64,000 nt of DNA from Betaproteobacteria bacterium (GTDB lineage: Bacteria > Pseudomonadota > Gammaproteobacteria > Burkholderiales > JACQAP01), in the NCBI GenBank assembly GCA_016194905.1, contig JACQAP010000004.1:62001-126000 (forward strand), written 5' to 3'. Both the position numbers and the translations under genes were made by a program. The notes under the pieces are model-generated. The model was not told the origin of the DNA and made no database searches. It worked only from the letters and a program-made list of their open reading frames with translations. Below, piece after piece: positions 46,976 to 55,603 of this stretch; the first letter of the stretch is position 1; each line of letters begins with the position of its first letter.

Positions 46976-48007
46976 ATGCTTTATAGCCTCGCCCGGCCAT
47001 TCCTGTTTCAGCTCGACCCGGAACGCGCGCACCGCAGCACAATGCGCGCACTCGACATCGCCCACCGCTTCGGATTGACCGGCCTGATCGCCGGCCGGTC
47101 ACCTTCCTCCCCACGCAACGTCATGGGCCTGCAATTTCCCAACCCGGTGGGACTCGCCGCCGGTCTGGACAAGAATGGCGAACACATCGATGCGCTCGGC
47201 GCGCTTGGCTTCGGCTTCATCGAGATCGGCACGGTCACGCCGCGGCCACAGCCCGGCAATCCGACGCCGCGCATGTTCCGCATCGCGCAGGCACGCGCGA
47301 TCATCAACCGCATGGGCTTCAACAACGACGGCGTCGAACGCCTGCTGATGAATGTCTCGCGCGCACGCTATCGCGGCATACTCGGCATCAACATCGGCAA
47401 GAATTTCGACACTCCGCTCGAACGCGCCGCGGAGGACTACCTGTATTGCATGCGCAAGGTCTATACGGCGGCGAGCTACATAACAGTCAACATTTCATCG
47501 CCCAATACTGAAAATCTGCGCCAACTGCAGCAGTCCGGAGAACTCGATAGTTTGCTGGGCGCGTTGACCAGAGAACGCCGCAAACTCGCCGACCGATACG
47601 GCAAACGCGTTCCACTCGCCGTCAAGATCGCGCCCGATCTGACGCAAGCCGATATTGCCGGCATGGCTGCGCTGTTCATCGAGCATGGCATCGACGCGGT
47701 GATCGCGACCAACACCACGATCTCACGCGAAAGCGTCGGCGGACTGCCGGATGCAGACCAGGCCGGCGGGCTGAGCGGAGCACCGCTGACCGTGCGCTCC
47801 ACGGAAATCGTCCGACAGCTTGCCGCCGCCCTTGCCGGGCGGGTTCCGATCATCGCCGCCGGCGGCATCCTGTCGGGGGCGGACGCACGCGAAAAACTCG
47901 CTGCCGGCGCAAGCCTGGTCCAGCTCTACAGCGGCCTGGTTTACGAAGGGCCCGCGCTGGTCGGAAAAGTCGCCCAAGCGCTTGCGCGAAACGGCGAAAA
48001 TAGCTGA
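46976..48007 (+). CDS. pyrD: Dihydroorotate dehydrogenase (quinone), class 2
   Basis: Membrane-associated flavoenzyme making orotate with ubiquinone as acceptor. The 343-residue protein has the class 2 N-terminal helices (MLYSLARPFLFQLDPERAHR), GLAAGLDKNGEHIDALGALG, GFGFIEIGTVTPRPQPGNP, catalytic serine in ITVNISSPNTENLRQLQ, and C-terminal IIAAGGILSGADAREKL. Follows bpt by 53 bp. Confidence 0.95.
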   Translation: MLYSLARPFLFQLDPERAHRSTMRALDIAHRFGLTGLIAGRSPSSPRNVMGLQFPNPVGLAAGLDKNGEHIDALGALGFGFIEIGTVTPRPQPGNPTPRMFRIAQARAIINRMGFNNDGVERLLMNVSRARYRGILGINIGKNFDTPLERAAEDYLYCMRKVYTAASYITVNISSPNTENLRQLQQSGELDSLLGALTRERRKLADRYGKRVPLAVKIAPDLTQADIAGMAALFIEHGIDAVIATNTTISRESVGGLPDADQAGGLSGAPLTVRSTEIVRQLAAALAGRVPIIAAGGILSGADAREKLAAGASLVQLYSGLVYEGPALVGKVAQALARNGENS

Positions 48008-48103
48008 GTCCGTTATTTCCTTAGTGCCAGCTCGCATAAGATCTCCAGCCTGCGGCGTTATAATTCGCGGCTTTATTTAAGCCTTTCCCATGAAACCTGC
48101 TGC

Positions 48104-51100
48104 ATGAATATCAGTGTCGACCTGCCCAGCACGCCGCAATTGAGGCTCCAATTCGCCCTGCGATTCGAGGATTTCTATCGCCGGGAAGGCCTGTTGCGGG
48201 TGGACGCGGCCTTTGTGGATTTCCTGGGTCAGGCGGAGCCGGCGCTACGTGAACGCCTGGAGTCCTTGCGCGGAAATCACCCACCGCTGCCGCCAAAGCA
48301 GGAATCGGAATTTCTGATCGCGGTAGCCGGCCATCTCGATGATTTCATCGCGCGCCTGTTCGGCATCGAAGACGAAGCAGGCGCACTGTCGGCACGTCAT
48401 TTCGAACTTGCGCCGCTGTATTCCTGCAAGCGGCTGTTCGTGCAACGCAAGGCCGTCAACACTTACAAGGCTGAGGCTGCTGCCGGTTTCGACGGTACCC
48501 GACTCGAAGCGCAGCTCGCTGCGTGGTTCGACGCCGACTTCAGCGAACTGGTGTTTGCGCGTCACGTTACCGCCTGGTTGAAAGATGAATCCGCCAACGC
48601 GGACAAGCTCGATGCTGCGTTGCGCTATGCAGCCTGGGCGGTGCATACGCACGAGGGACAGCACAAGCATCATGCGGGCGTGCTCTTCAAGATGCCGAAG
48701 AAGCTCGACTTCCAGCGCCTGGTGCCGGCGGAAACGCACAACGAGAACGGCGTTACCGTCCACACGCTCTCCCACATCCGCCGGCGCCAAGGCTTCGCGC
48801 TCACGGATTCCGGCACCGACCTGGTCGGCGCCCTGAACGAGACCAACTACTGCATCTGGTGCCATGAGCAGGAAAAGGATTCCTGCTCGCACGGATTGAA
48901 GGAGAAGCCCTCGTCCGCGGAGGCCAGGCCGGCATTCAAAAAAACCGTGTTCGGCGTGCCGCTTGCCGGTTGCCCGTTGGAAGAACGCATCTCCGAATTC
49001 CAGAAACTCAAGACCGAAGGCGTGGCCGTCGGCGCGTTGGCGATGATCGCGCTGGACAATCCGATGGTCGCGGCGACAGGCCATCGCATCTGCAATGACT
49101 GCATGAAATCCTGCATCTACCAGAAGCAGGAACCGGTCAACATCCCGCAGGCCGAGACGCGCACGCTCAAGGATGTGCTGGAGCTGCCTTGGGGCTTCGA
49201 GATCTACTCGTTGCTCACGCGCTGGAATCCACTCGACCTGAAGCGGCCGTTCCCGCGTGCGGCGAGCGGCCGTCGCGTATTGATCGCCGGACTGGGTCCC
49301 GCGGGGTTCACCGTCGCCCATTACCTGATGAACGACGGCCACACCGTGGTGGGCGTGGATGGACTGAAAATCGAACCGCTGCCGGCCCAGTTCTCCGGAA
49401 TCGATGCCTTTGGGACACGCGTGGCCTTCGAGCCCATCCACGACGTCGAGTCTCTGTACGAATCCCTTGACGACCGCATCATGGCCGGCTTTGGCGGCGT
49501 CGCCGAGTACGGCATCACGGTGCGCTGGGACAAGAATTTCCTCAAGCTGATCCGCCTGCTGTTGCAGCGCCGTGAGGAGTTCGCCTTGTTCGGCGGCGTG
49601 CGCTTCGGCGGCACGCTGGAGGTCGACGACGCTTTTTCCCTTGGCTTCGATCATGTCGTGCTGGCCGCCGGCGCCGGCCGTCCGACCGTGCTCGACATTC
49701 CCAACGGCCTGGCGCCCGGTGTGCGCACCGCATCCGATTTCCTGATGGCGCTGCAACTGACCGGCGCGGCGAAGAACGATTCGATCGCCAACATGCAACT
49801 GCGGCTGCCCGTCGTCGTAATCGGCGGCGGCCTGACCGCCGTCGACACCGCCACCGAGTCGCTGGCCTATTACCCGTTGCAGGTCGAAAAATTCCTCCGC
49901 CGCTACGAAACACTGTGCGCGGAGGGCGGCAAAGACAAAGTGCGCGCCTCGTGGAATGCGTCCGAGAGGAACATCGCCGAAGAGTGGCTGATCCACGCGC
50001 GGTTGCTGCGTGCTGAGCGCGCCAAGGCGGCCGAGGAAGGTCGGGAACCGCATCTCCTCGAACTGCTGCAGTCCTGGGGCGGAGTCACCATCGCCTATCG
50101 CAAGCGCCTGATCGACAGTCCTTCGTACACTCTCAACCACGAGGAAATCGAAAAAGCGCTGGAAGAAGGCGTCCGCTTTGCCGAGAACCTGACTCCCGCC
50201 GCTGTTGAAGTGGACGAGTTCGGTTATGCCAGCGGCCTGACCGTCACGAGCAAGACGACACGAGCGGACTGCACCACCGAGACCATCACCACTACGTTGC
50301 CGGCGCGGGCCGTGCTGGTTGCCGCCGGCACGCAGCCCAACACGGTGCTGGCACGCGAGGACGCGCACAACTTTCATCTCGACGGCCGCTATTTTCAGGC
50401 TTGCGACGAAAACGGCGATCAGATCAAGCCGGAGAAAAGCGCCAAGCCGGCTACGCCACAAGTGTTGCTATCCCGTCGCCCGGATGGGCGCTTCGTCAGC
50501 TTCTTCGGCGACCTGCATCCTTCTTTCTTCGGCAACGTGGTCAAGGCCATGGGCGGTGCCAAGCAGGGTTATCCGTCGGTGAGCCGCGTGCTCGCCAAAA
50601 CACAACCCGCCTATCCAGGTAACGATGCCGACTTCTTTGCCCGGCTCAACGACGAACTGCGCGCCACCGTGCATGAAGTCATCCGCCTTACCCCAACCAT
50701 CGTCGAAGTCGTGGTGCGGGCGCCGCAGGCCGCCAGGAAATTCCGGCCCGGACAGTTCTACCGGCTGCAGAACTTCGAATCGCTGGCCAAGACAGCGGAC
50801 GGTACACGGCTGGCGATGGAAGGCCTGGCGCTGACCGGCGCCTGGGTGGACCGGGACAAGGGACTGGTCTCCACGATCGTGCTGGAAATGGGCGGGTCTT
50901 CGGATCTGTGCGCATTGCTCAAGCCCGGCGAACCCGTGATCCTCATGGGCCCAACCGGTTCCCCGACCGAGATCCTCGCGAACGAGACCGTGACGCTGGT
51001 CGGCGGTGGTTTGGGCAATGCGGTGCTGTTTTCGATCGGGCAGGCTTTGCGCGCCGCCGGCTCGCGCGTGCTGTACTTCGCCGGCTACAAGAAAATCATC

Positions 51101-51634
51101 GACCGCTACAAGGTCGCGGAAATCGAAGCTGCGGCCGACGTCGTCATATGGTGCTGCGACGAGGCGCCCGGATTTGCACCGGCCCGCCCCGGCGACCGCA
51201 GCTTCGTCGGCAATATCGTGCAGGCAATGGCGGCTTATGCCGCCGGCAAGCTGGGCGAGCAGCCCATCGCATTCAGTGCCGCGGATCGCATCATTGCGAT
51301 CGGTTCAGACCGCATGATGGCGGCAGTGGCCAAGGCGCGCCATGGCGTACTGGCGGCTCACCTGAAGCCGCATCATTTTGCGATTGGCTCGATCAACTCG
51401 CCGATGCAATGCATGATGAAGGAGATCTGCGCACAGTGCCTGCAGCCGCAGGTGGATCCGGTCTCCGGCGAACGCTCTTACGTGTTCTCCTGCTTCAACC
51501 AGGATCAGCCGCTCGATCGCGTTGATTTCGCCGGTCTCGCCGCGCGGCTCGCGCAGAACTCGGTACAGGAAAAGCTGACCGCGCAATGGATCGACCGTTG
51601 CCTAACCCACGCCGGCCACCGGCCGCCTACCTAA
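48104..51634 (+). CDS. Giant fused flavoprotein: unknown N-domain + GltD-like + PyrK/FNR-like
   Basis: A single 1176-codon frame. Residues 1 to about 380 are an unfamiliar domain with cysteine clusters (CIWCHEQEKDSCSHG at about 249-263 and CNDCMKSC at about 330-337), probably Fe-S ligands. About 385-830 is a glutamate-synthase-small-subunit-like disulfide oxidoreductase with two dinucleotide folds (VLIAGLGPAGFTVAHYL at about 389; VVVIGGGLTAVDTATES at about 567). About 849-1176 is a ferredoxin-reductase/PyrK-like module: FRPGQFYRLQNFE (FAD), LVGGGLGNAVLFSIGQAL (NAD), and a C-terminal CAQC...C cluster motif. It likely moves electrons between NAD(P)H, flavins and Fe-S centres; the partner is unknown. 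Full-length homologues occur in betaproteobacteria (recalled). Confidence 0.8.
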   Translation: MNISVDLPSTPQLRLQFALRFEDFYRREGLLRVDAAFVDFLGQAEPALRERLESLRGNHPPLPPKQESEFLIAVAGHLDDFIARLFGIEDEAGALSARHFELAPLYSCKRLFVQRKAVNTYKAEAAAGFDGTRLEAQLAAWFDADFSELVFARHVTAWLKDESANADKLDAALRYAAWAVHTHEGQHKHHAGVLFKMPKKLDFQRLVPAETHNENGVTVHTLSHIRRRQGFALTDSGTDLVGALNETNYCIWCHEQEKDSCSHGLKEKPSSAEARPAFKKTVFGVPLAGCPLEERISEFQKLKTEGVAVGALAMIALDNPMVAATGHRICNDCMKSCIYQKQEPVNIPQAETRTLKDVLELPWGFEIYSLLTRWNPLDLKRPFPRAASGRRVLIAGLGPAGFTVAHYLMNDGHTVVGVDGLKIEPLPAQFSGIDAFGTRVAFEPIHDVESLYESLDDRIMAGFGGVAEYGITVRWDKNFLKLIRLLLQRREEFALFGGVRFGGTLEVDDAFSLGFDHVVLAAGAGRPTVLDIPNGLAPGVRTASDFLMALQLTGAAKNDSIANMQLRLPVVVIGGGLTAVDTATESLAYYPLQVEKFLRRYETLCAEGGKDKVRASWNASERNIAEEWLIHARLLRAERAKAAEEGREPHLLELLQSWGGVTIAYRKRLIDSPSYTLNHEEIEKALEEGVRFAENLTPAAVEVDEFGYASGLTVTSKTTRADCTTETITTTLPARAVLVAAGTQPNTVLAREDAHNFHLDGRYFQACDENGDQIKPEKSAKPATPQVLLSRRPDGRFVSFFGDLHPSFFGNVVKAMGGAKQGYPSVSRVLAKTQPAYPGNDADFFARLNDELRATVHEVIRLTPTIVEVVVRAPQAARKFRPGQFYRLQNFESLAKTADGTRLAMEGLALTGAWVDRDKGLVSTIVLEMGGSSDLCALLKPGEPVILMGPTGSPTEILANETVTLVGGGLGNAVLFSIGQALRAAGSRVLYFAGYKKIIDRYKVAEIEAAADVVIWCCDEAPGFAPARPGDRSFVGNIVQAMAAYAAGKLGEQPIAFSAADRIIAIGSDRMMAAVAKARHGVLAAHLKPHHFAIGSINSPMQCMMKEICAQCLQPQVDPVSGERSYVFSCFNQDQPLDRVDFAGLAARLAQNSVQEKLTAQWIDRCLTHAGHRPPT

Positions 51635-51645
51635 AACAATTCTTC

Positions 51646-51859
51646 ACCGCGAAGGCGCGAAGGCGCAAAGGGAACGCAAAGGACTGCGAAATTGAAGAGT
51701 ATGCGGGAGCGGTTTGTGGCCGGTTCGAAAATTGACCACGTTGGTTGCTACCGATAAGCAACCGCATCCAGTTCCTCCCTTGGCCAACCGATCAACCTCT
51801 TGATCCCCGTTTAGCTTGCTTTCCTTTGCGTCCTCTTTGCGCCTTCGCGCCTTTGCGGT
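51646..51859. repeat. Inverted-repeat element A (MITE-like) before rnfB-like gene
   Basis: Arms 51646-51683 and 51822-51859 are 38 bp each and match at 35 positions as inverted repeats (core GAAGGCGCGAAGGCGCAAAG). The 138-bp interior has no ORF of note. GCGAAGG/GCAAAGG short direct repeats occur within the arms. No clear target-site duplication was seen. Confidence 0.8.
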
Positions 51860-51886
51860 TCATTGCAGTAGTGGTTTAATCCTGCC

Positions 51887-52558
51887 GTGAAGCCCGAACT
51901 CATCGACGTTATCGACGCGCTGCTGCCGCAAACCCAGTGCACGAAATGCGGATATCAGGGCTGTCGTCCGTACGCGGAGGCCCTTGCCCACGGCGATGCC
52001 GACATCAATCAGTGCCCGCCGGGTGGTGCCGCGGGAATTCGCAAACTCGCGCGTCTGCTCGGCCGCCCGGAAAAACCACTCAACCCGTCGAACGGCTCGG
52101 AGACAGCACGCGCTGCCGCATTGATCGACGAGTCGCGCTGCATCGGCTGCATGCTGTGCATCGAGGCCTGCCCGGTCGATGCCATTGTCGGCACCGCGAA
52201 ACGCATGCACACGGTGCTCACCGAGTCCTGTACCGGCTGCGAACTGTGTCTTCCGCCCTGTCCAGTGGATTGCATCGATATGATCGATCTGGATACGCTG
52301 GCGCAACGCGGCAATCGTCATGCCGTGTTGCTGGCGGCACAATCGGTCGAGGACATGGCAGCGAACGCGAGGGAGCGATTCGGTTTTCATGAGTTTCGCC
52401 TCGCGCGCGCGATCGAGGAGCGCGATCAGCGGCTGTCAGAGAAAGCGCTCGACAAGCGCTTGCACCTGGAGCCGCCGCCGGGCAGTCACGATCCCGATCG
52501 TAAGAAGGCCGCCGTGCAAGCCGCGATCGAGCGCGCCCGCGCGCGCCGCGCCGGGTAA
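51887..52558 (+). CDS. rnfB: RnfB-like polyferredoxin
   Basis: Iron-sulfur protein of 223 residues. N-terminal cluster motif [16 protein letters not shown]...CPPGG, then two [4Fe-4S] ferredoxin motifs [15 protein letters not shown] and [15 protein letters not shown]. Unlike RnfB/RsxB of E. coli it lacks the N-terminal membrane anchor, and no other rnf genes are near. The C-terminal 60 residues are charged and helical. Starts with GTG. The rnfB-nth pairing is common. It is bracketed on both sides by inverted-repeat elements. Confidence 0.87.
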   Translation: MKPELIDVIDALLPQTQCTKCGYQGCRPYAEALAHGDADINQCPPGGAAGIRKLARLLGRPEKPLNPSNGSETARAAALIDESRCIGCMLCIEACPVDAIVGTAKRMHTVLTESCTGCELCLPPCPVDCIDMIDLDTLAQRGNRHAVLLAAQSVEDMAANARERFGFHEFRLARAIEERDQRLSEKALDKRLHLEPPPGSHDPDRKKAAVQAAIERARARRAG

Positions 52559-52577
52559 ACCTAAGGCGAGATATTTT

Positions 52578-52742
52578 GCCGCCAAGGCGCAAAGAACGCC
52601 AAGAAGGCCGAATACTCAAACTGAACCAGCATTGGGACACGTTGAGCGGCAAACCACAACTTCAATCGCGTGAGTGTCTTCTCCACGCACCTTGTGATTT
52701 TTGTTATCAAGTTTTTCTTGGCGCTCTTGGCGTCTTGGCGGT
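52578..52742. repeat. Inverted-repeat element B between rnfB-like gene and nth
   Basis: Arms 52578-52605 and 52715-52742 are 28 bp and match at 24 positions as inverted repeats (core CCGCCAAG...CGCCAAGAA). The 109-bp interior shows no gene. Arms resemble those of element A in the CCGC-AAGGCGCAAAG pattern, so both belong to one family. Confidence 0.78.
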
Positions 52743-52760
52743 TAAGTTGCGGATTTTGAG

Positions 52761-53417
52761 ATGAACTCGACGAAAAGAACAGAAATCTTCCGCAGGCTGC
52801 GAGAGGCCAATCCAGCGCCGACCACCGAACTCATCTATCAGACGCCGTTCGAGCTGCTGATCTCGGTCATCCTGTCGGCGCAAGCAACCGACAAGAGCGT
52901 CAACCTGGCCACCGCGCAGCTGTTTCCACTGGCCAGCACCCCGCAAAAAATCCTCGCGCTCGGCGAATCCGGACTAACGCCTTACATCCAGCGCATCGGA
53001 CTGTATCGCACGAAGGCAAAGAACGTCATCGCGACTTGCGCCCTCCTGGTGAGAAAGTTCGGTGGCGACGTGCCGTCGAATCGCGAGGACCTCGAAAGCC
53101 TGCCGGGCGTCGGCAGAAAGACCGCGAACGTCGTCTTGAATACCGCTTTCGGCCAGCCGACGATCGCGGTAGATACCCATATCTTCCGCGTCGCCAATCG
53201 CACCGGCATCGCGCCGGGCAAGAACGTCGTCGAGGTGGAGAATCGCCTGCTGAAATTCGTGCCCGAGGAATTTCGACGCGATGCACACCATTGGCTGATC
53301 CTGCACGGGCGCTACGTCTGCAAGGCACGGCGGCCGGAATGTCCGGCCTGCTTGATCCGTGACCTCTGCGAGTTCAAGTCCAAGACCAAAGGCGATGTTC
53401 AATCCGTCGCGCGCTGA
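52761..53417 (+). CDS. nth: Endonuclease III
   Basis: Base-excision repair glycosylase/AP lyase for oxidised pyrimidines. Helix-hairpin-helix LPGVGRKTANVVLNTAFG holds the catalytic lysine, VDTHIFRVANRTG the aspartate, and the [4Fe-4S] site is CKARRPECPACLIRDLC (C-x6-C-x2-C-x5-C). 218 residues. It begins 18 bp after inverted-repeat element B and overlaps the DUF1841 gene. Confidence 0.95.
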   Translation: MNSTKRTEIFRRLREANPAPTTELIYQTPFELLISVILSAQATDKSVNLATAQLFPLASTPQKILALGESGLTPYIQRIGLYRTKAKNVIATCALLVRKFGGDVPSNREDLESLPGVGRKTANVVLNTAFGQPTIAVDTHIFRVANRTGIAPGKNVVEVENRLLKFVPEEFRRDAHHWLILHGRYVCKARRPECPACLIRDLCEFKSKTKGDVQSVAR

Positions 53418-53823
53418 CGCTCGCCGTTTTTTCTTCGAGGCCTGGGGCAAGTATCGCTCGCAGGCGCCCCTGGAAGGACTGGAACGCACCGCTGTGGAGA
53501 TCATCCTGCTGCACCCCGAGCACCATACTTTGCTCGACGAGGCGCAGCGCAACCTGGATCGGGACTTTTCCCCGGAGAGCGGCGCGATCAATCCCTTTCT
53601 GCATCTGTCACTGCACCTCGCAATCGCGGAGCAGTTGTCGATCGACCAGCCGCGCGGCATCAATGCCGCGTATCGTGAACTGGCCAACCGCGCCGCATCC
53701 GAACACGATGCCCTGCACGTGCTGCTGGAGTGTCTCGGTGAAATGGTGTGGCGCGCGCAGCGTGACCGCGCCGCGCCGGATGAAGCCGCCTATCTCGAAT
53801 GCATCCGTTGCGGACTCGGATAG
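53395..53823 (+). CDS. DUF1841 family protein
   Basis: Cytoplasmic protein of 142 residues, MFNPSRADARRFFFEAWGKY at the start, with PEHHTLL, NPFLHLSLHLAIAEQLSIDQ and HDALHVLLECLGEMVW containing many conserved histidines. Family of unknown function found in beta- and gammaproteobacteria. The ATG at 53395 lies inside the end of nth (23-bp overlap), so it is translated from the same message. Confidence 0.85.
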   Translation: MFNPSRADARRFFFEAWGKYRSQAPLEGLERTAVEIILLHPEHHTLLDEAQRNLDRDFSPESGAINPFLHLSLHLAIAEQLSIDQPRGINAAYRELANRAASEHDALHVLLECLGEMVWRAQRDRAAPDEAAYLECIRCGLG

Positions 53824-53843
53824 CAATCGCGCATCGACGCGCA

Positions 53844-53873
53844 TAAAAAAAGGAGCCGGTGGCTCCTTTTTTT
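53844..53873 (+). terminator. Bidirectional terminator between DUF1841 and cytochrome genes
   Basis: AAAAAAAGGAGCC-GGT-GGCTCC then TTTTTTT: 8- to 13-bp stem with A and T runs on opposite sides, so it serves both convergent genes. Confidence 0.85.
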
Positions 53874-53895
53874 CAAAATCGAGGCAACCGAAAGC

Positions 53896-54228
53896 TCAGT
53901 ATTTGACCTTGAGATGGCCGCTCAGACCGGCGAAATACGTCGCCAGATCCTTCATATCCTGTTTGGACAGGTTCTGTGCTTGTGGACCCATCAGCGGATT
54001 CTTGCGCTTGCCGGACTTGTAGTCGCGCAACGCCTTTTCCAGATAGTCATTCGGTTGGCCAGCCAGTCTCGGATATTCGGGGGACAGCGGTGTGTTGCCA
54101 TCGGCGCCATGACAGGCGCTACAGACGGCAGCTTTTTCCTTGCCCTTCGCCGCATCTCCTCCGGCGACAGCGTTGCCGGCCACGACCAACCCGGCCACGG
54201 CAATCATCGCGATCCACAACTTGTTCAT
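53896..54228 (-). CDS. Class I c-type cytochrome (c553-like)
   Basis: Periplasmic mono-haem cytochrome of 110 residues. Signal peptide MNKLWIAMIAVAGLVVAGNA VAG, haem site CSACHGADGN at about 36-45, and the methionine ligand in KNPLMGPQAQNLS. The ATG at 54228 is the natural start. It follows a second cytochrome gene by 28 bp and belongs to the relay block that runs from the SoxYZ-like carrier. Confidence 0.88.
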   Translation of the reverse strand: MNKLWIAMIAVAGLVVAGNAVAGGDAAKGKEKAAVCSACHGADGNTPLSPEYPRLAGQPNDYLEKALRDYKSGKRKNPLMGPQAQNLSKQDMKDLATYFAGLSGHLKVKY

Positions 54229-54256
54229 ATCTTCCCTTTTCAAATCTCGAACGGGC

Positions 54257-54580
54257 TTACTTGCCCGAATAGTACGCAGCCAGGTCGGCCATATCCTGCT
54301 CGGACAGGCTGGCGGCAATCGCCCTCATGGTCGGATGCTGGCGGTCGCCGGCCTTGTAGGCCTTCAATGCGTTCACGATGTAGCCCGCATTCTGTCCACC
54401 GAGCTTGGGTACATGGTAAGTCTCCGGATAGGCGGTGCGAAACCCGGCGATGCCGTGGCATCCGGCGCACATGGCCGTCTTGTTCTTGCCTGCCGCGGCA
54501 TCCCCTTCCGCGTGCAGCGGAGCGGATAGTATCGACAGGACGGAAGCAAGACAGGCGATCGTGAAAGTGCGGATATTCAT
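54257..54580 (-). CDS. Class I c-type cytochrome (c553-like), second copy
   Basis: Periplasmic mono-haem cytochrome of 107 residues with signal peptide ending in SAPLHAEG, haem site CAGCHGIAGF and methionine ligand in HPTMRAIAASLSEQDM. About 40% alike to its neighbour by eye, so a diverged tandem pair. Probably accepts electrons from the SoxYZ-like protein or a quinoprotein dehydrogenase (inference from context). Confidence 0.87.
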   Translation of the reverse strand: MNIRTFTIACLASVLSILSAPLHAEGDAAAGKNKTAMCAGCHGIAGFRTAYPETYHVPKLGGQNAGYIVNALKAYKAGDRQHPTMRAIAASLSEQDMADLAAYYSGK

Positions 54581-54698
54581 GGCTTGGAACTTCCTTGGTG
54601 AACTTCCCCGGTTCGGGACAGTCAATCGCGACTAAAAAACCGCGCAACTCTATCCGAAGCGGCCTGGCCGGTCAACGTTGGCGCCCGGGCGTCGCGAA

Positions 54699-55532
54699 TC
54701 AGCCGCCGGGCATCGGCACGCCTTCGGAAATGTCCATCGAATGGCTGAATTTGCGGTCATGGGTATCCTCCACTTCGATCTTCAATTCCCCTTTTTCCTC
54801 GGGAGTGAAGAAGAAGCGGAAGTTCGGATTGTCCGACAGCGAAAAATCCACCTCCGCATCCAACACCGGCTTGCCACCAAACGTCACCTTCACGCTGCGC
54901 ACGAATTGGGGTACCTGGCCCTCTACAAAATCCGCGGCGAGCGGCGATTCGTTCGGGTGGCGGATCATGAGCTGGACCAGATTGGGCTTGTGGTAGGTGA
55001 TCGCCTCGTCATCGAAACGCAACTTCATTTTGCCCAGCAGGGATTCCGACAGTTTTTTGCCGTTGGGCGCAGAGCAGCCGCCCGCAGCCTTGACCCAGCG
55101 CTGCGACATGTACAACCTTCCGTCGTTCATCTCGGCCACCGCCCTGACGAAGCTGTAGTCCTCGAAGCGCAGCCGCGTCTCGACCTGGGCGCGACCGCTG
55201 TCCGGGGTGAAATGGAAGACGCCTGCGGTCGGCGACGGATTGCGCTCCACGATCACGTAAATCGATTTGATGTATTCCTTTTCGGTCTGGTCGATCTGCG
55301 CCCTGACCATCACCGGAACCGTGGAAGCGTCGTCGGCACGCACGTTCAGGTAGACGCGGATGATGTCGCGCGCATCGGGATTGATGACGCGGTCGGCGAA
55401 CATGAGTTGCCGGATCGGGCCCCAGTACGGGCTCTGCGCCGGATCCGGCTCGGCCTTTTCGTTGGCGTAAGCCGGCGCGATTGCAAGCACGGCCAGAAGG
55501 CCGGCTGCCGCCAGGCGCAAACAGATTTTCAT
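54699..55532 (-). CDS. Quinoprotein dehydrogenase-associated SoxYZ-like carrier
   Basis: Periplasmic protein of 277 residues. Signal peptide to about A23 (APAYANE), SoxY-like N-terminal part (SPYWGPIRQLMFADRVINPD, IIRVYLNVRADDASTVPVMV) with C153 in AAGGCSAPNGKKLSES at the end of the SoxY half, then a SoxZ-like C-terminal half (LVQLMIRHPNESPLAADF, VKVTFGGKPVLDAEVDFSLS) ending VPMPGG. This fused form is linked to PQQ-dependent dehydrogenases, not sulfur oxidation. No sox genes lie nearby. Confidence 0.87.
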   Translation of the reverse strand: MKICLRLAAAGLLAVLAIAPAYANEKAEPDPAQSPYWGPIRQLMFADRVINPDARDIIRVYLNVRADDASTVPVMVRAQIDQTEKEYIKSIYVIVERNPSPTAGVFHFTPDSGRAQVETRLRFEDYSFVRAVAEMNDGRLYMSQRWVKAAGGCSAPNGKKLSESLLGKMKLRFDDEAITYHKPNLVQLMIRHPNESPLAADFVEGQVPQFVRSVKVTFGGKPVLDAEVDFSLSDNPNFRFFFTPEEKGELKIEVEDTHDRKFSHSMDISEGVPMPGG

Positions 55533-55603
55533 TCCCGTCTCCCCCTGTTCCTAGCAACTCACAGAGTATACCGCGTCAATGGGCGTACCCATTTTCCGGA
55601 TCC

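Noticed and set aside
48245-50461. A 738-codon open frame antisense to the giant flavoprotein
   Set aside because: High GC makes long antisense frames common; the sense frame has clear flavin and Fe-S motifs and the antisense has none.
51646-52742. CRISPR array
   Set aside because: The repeats here are two inverted pairs, not evenly spaced direct repeats with unique spacers; no cas genes in the window.
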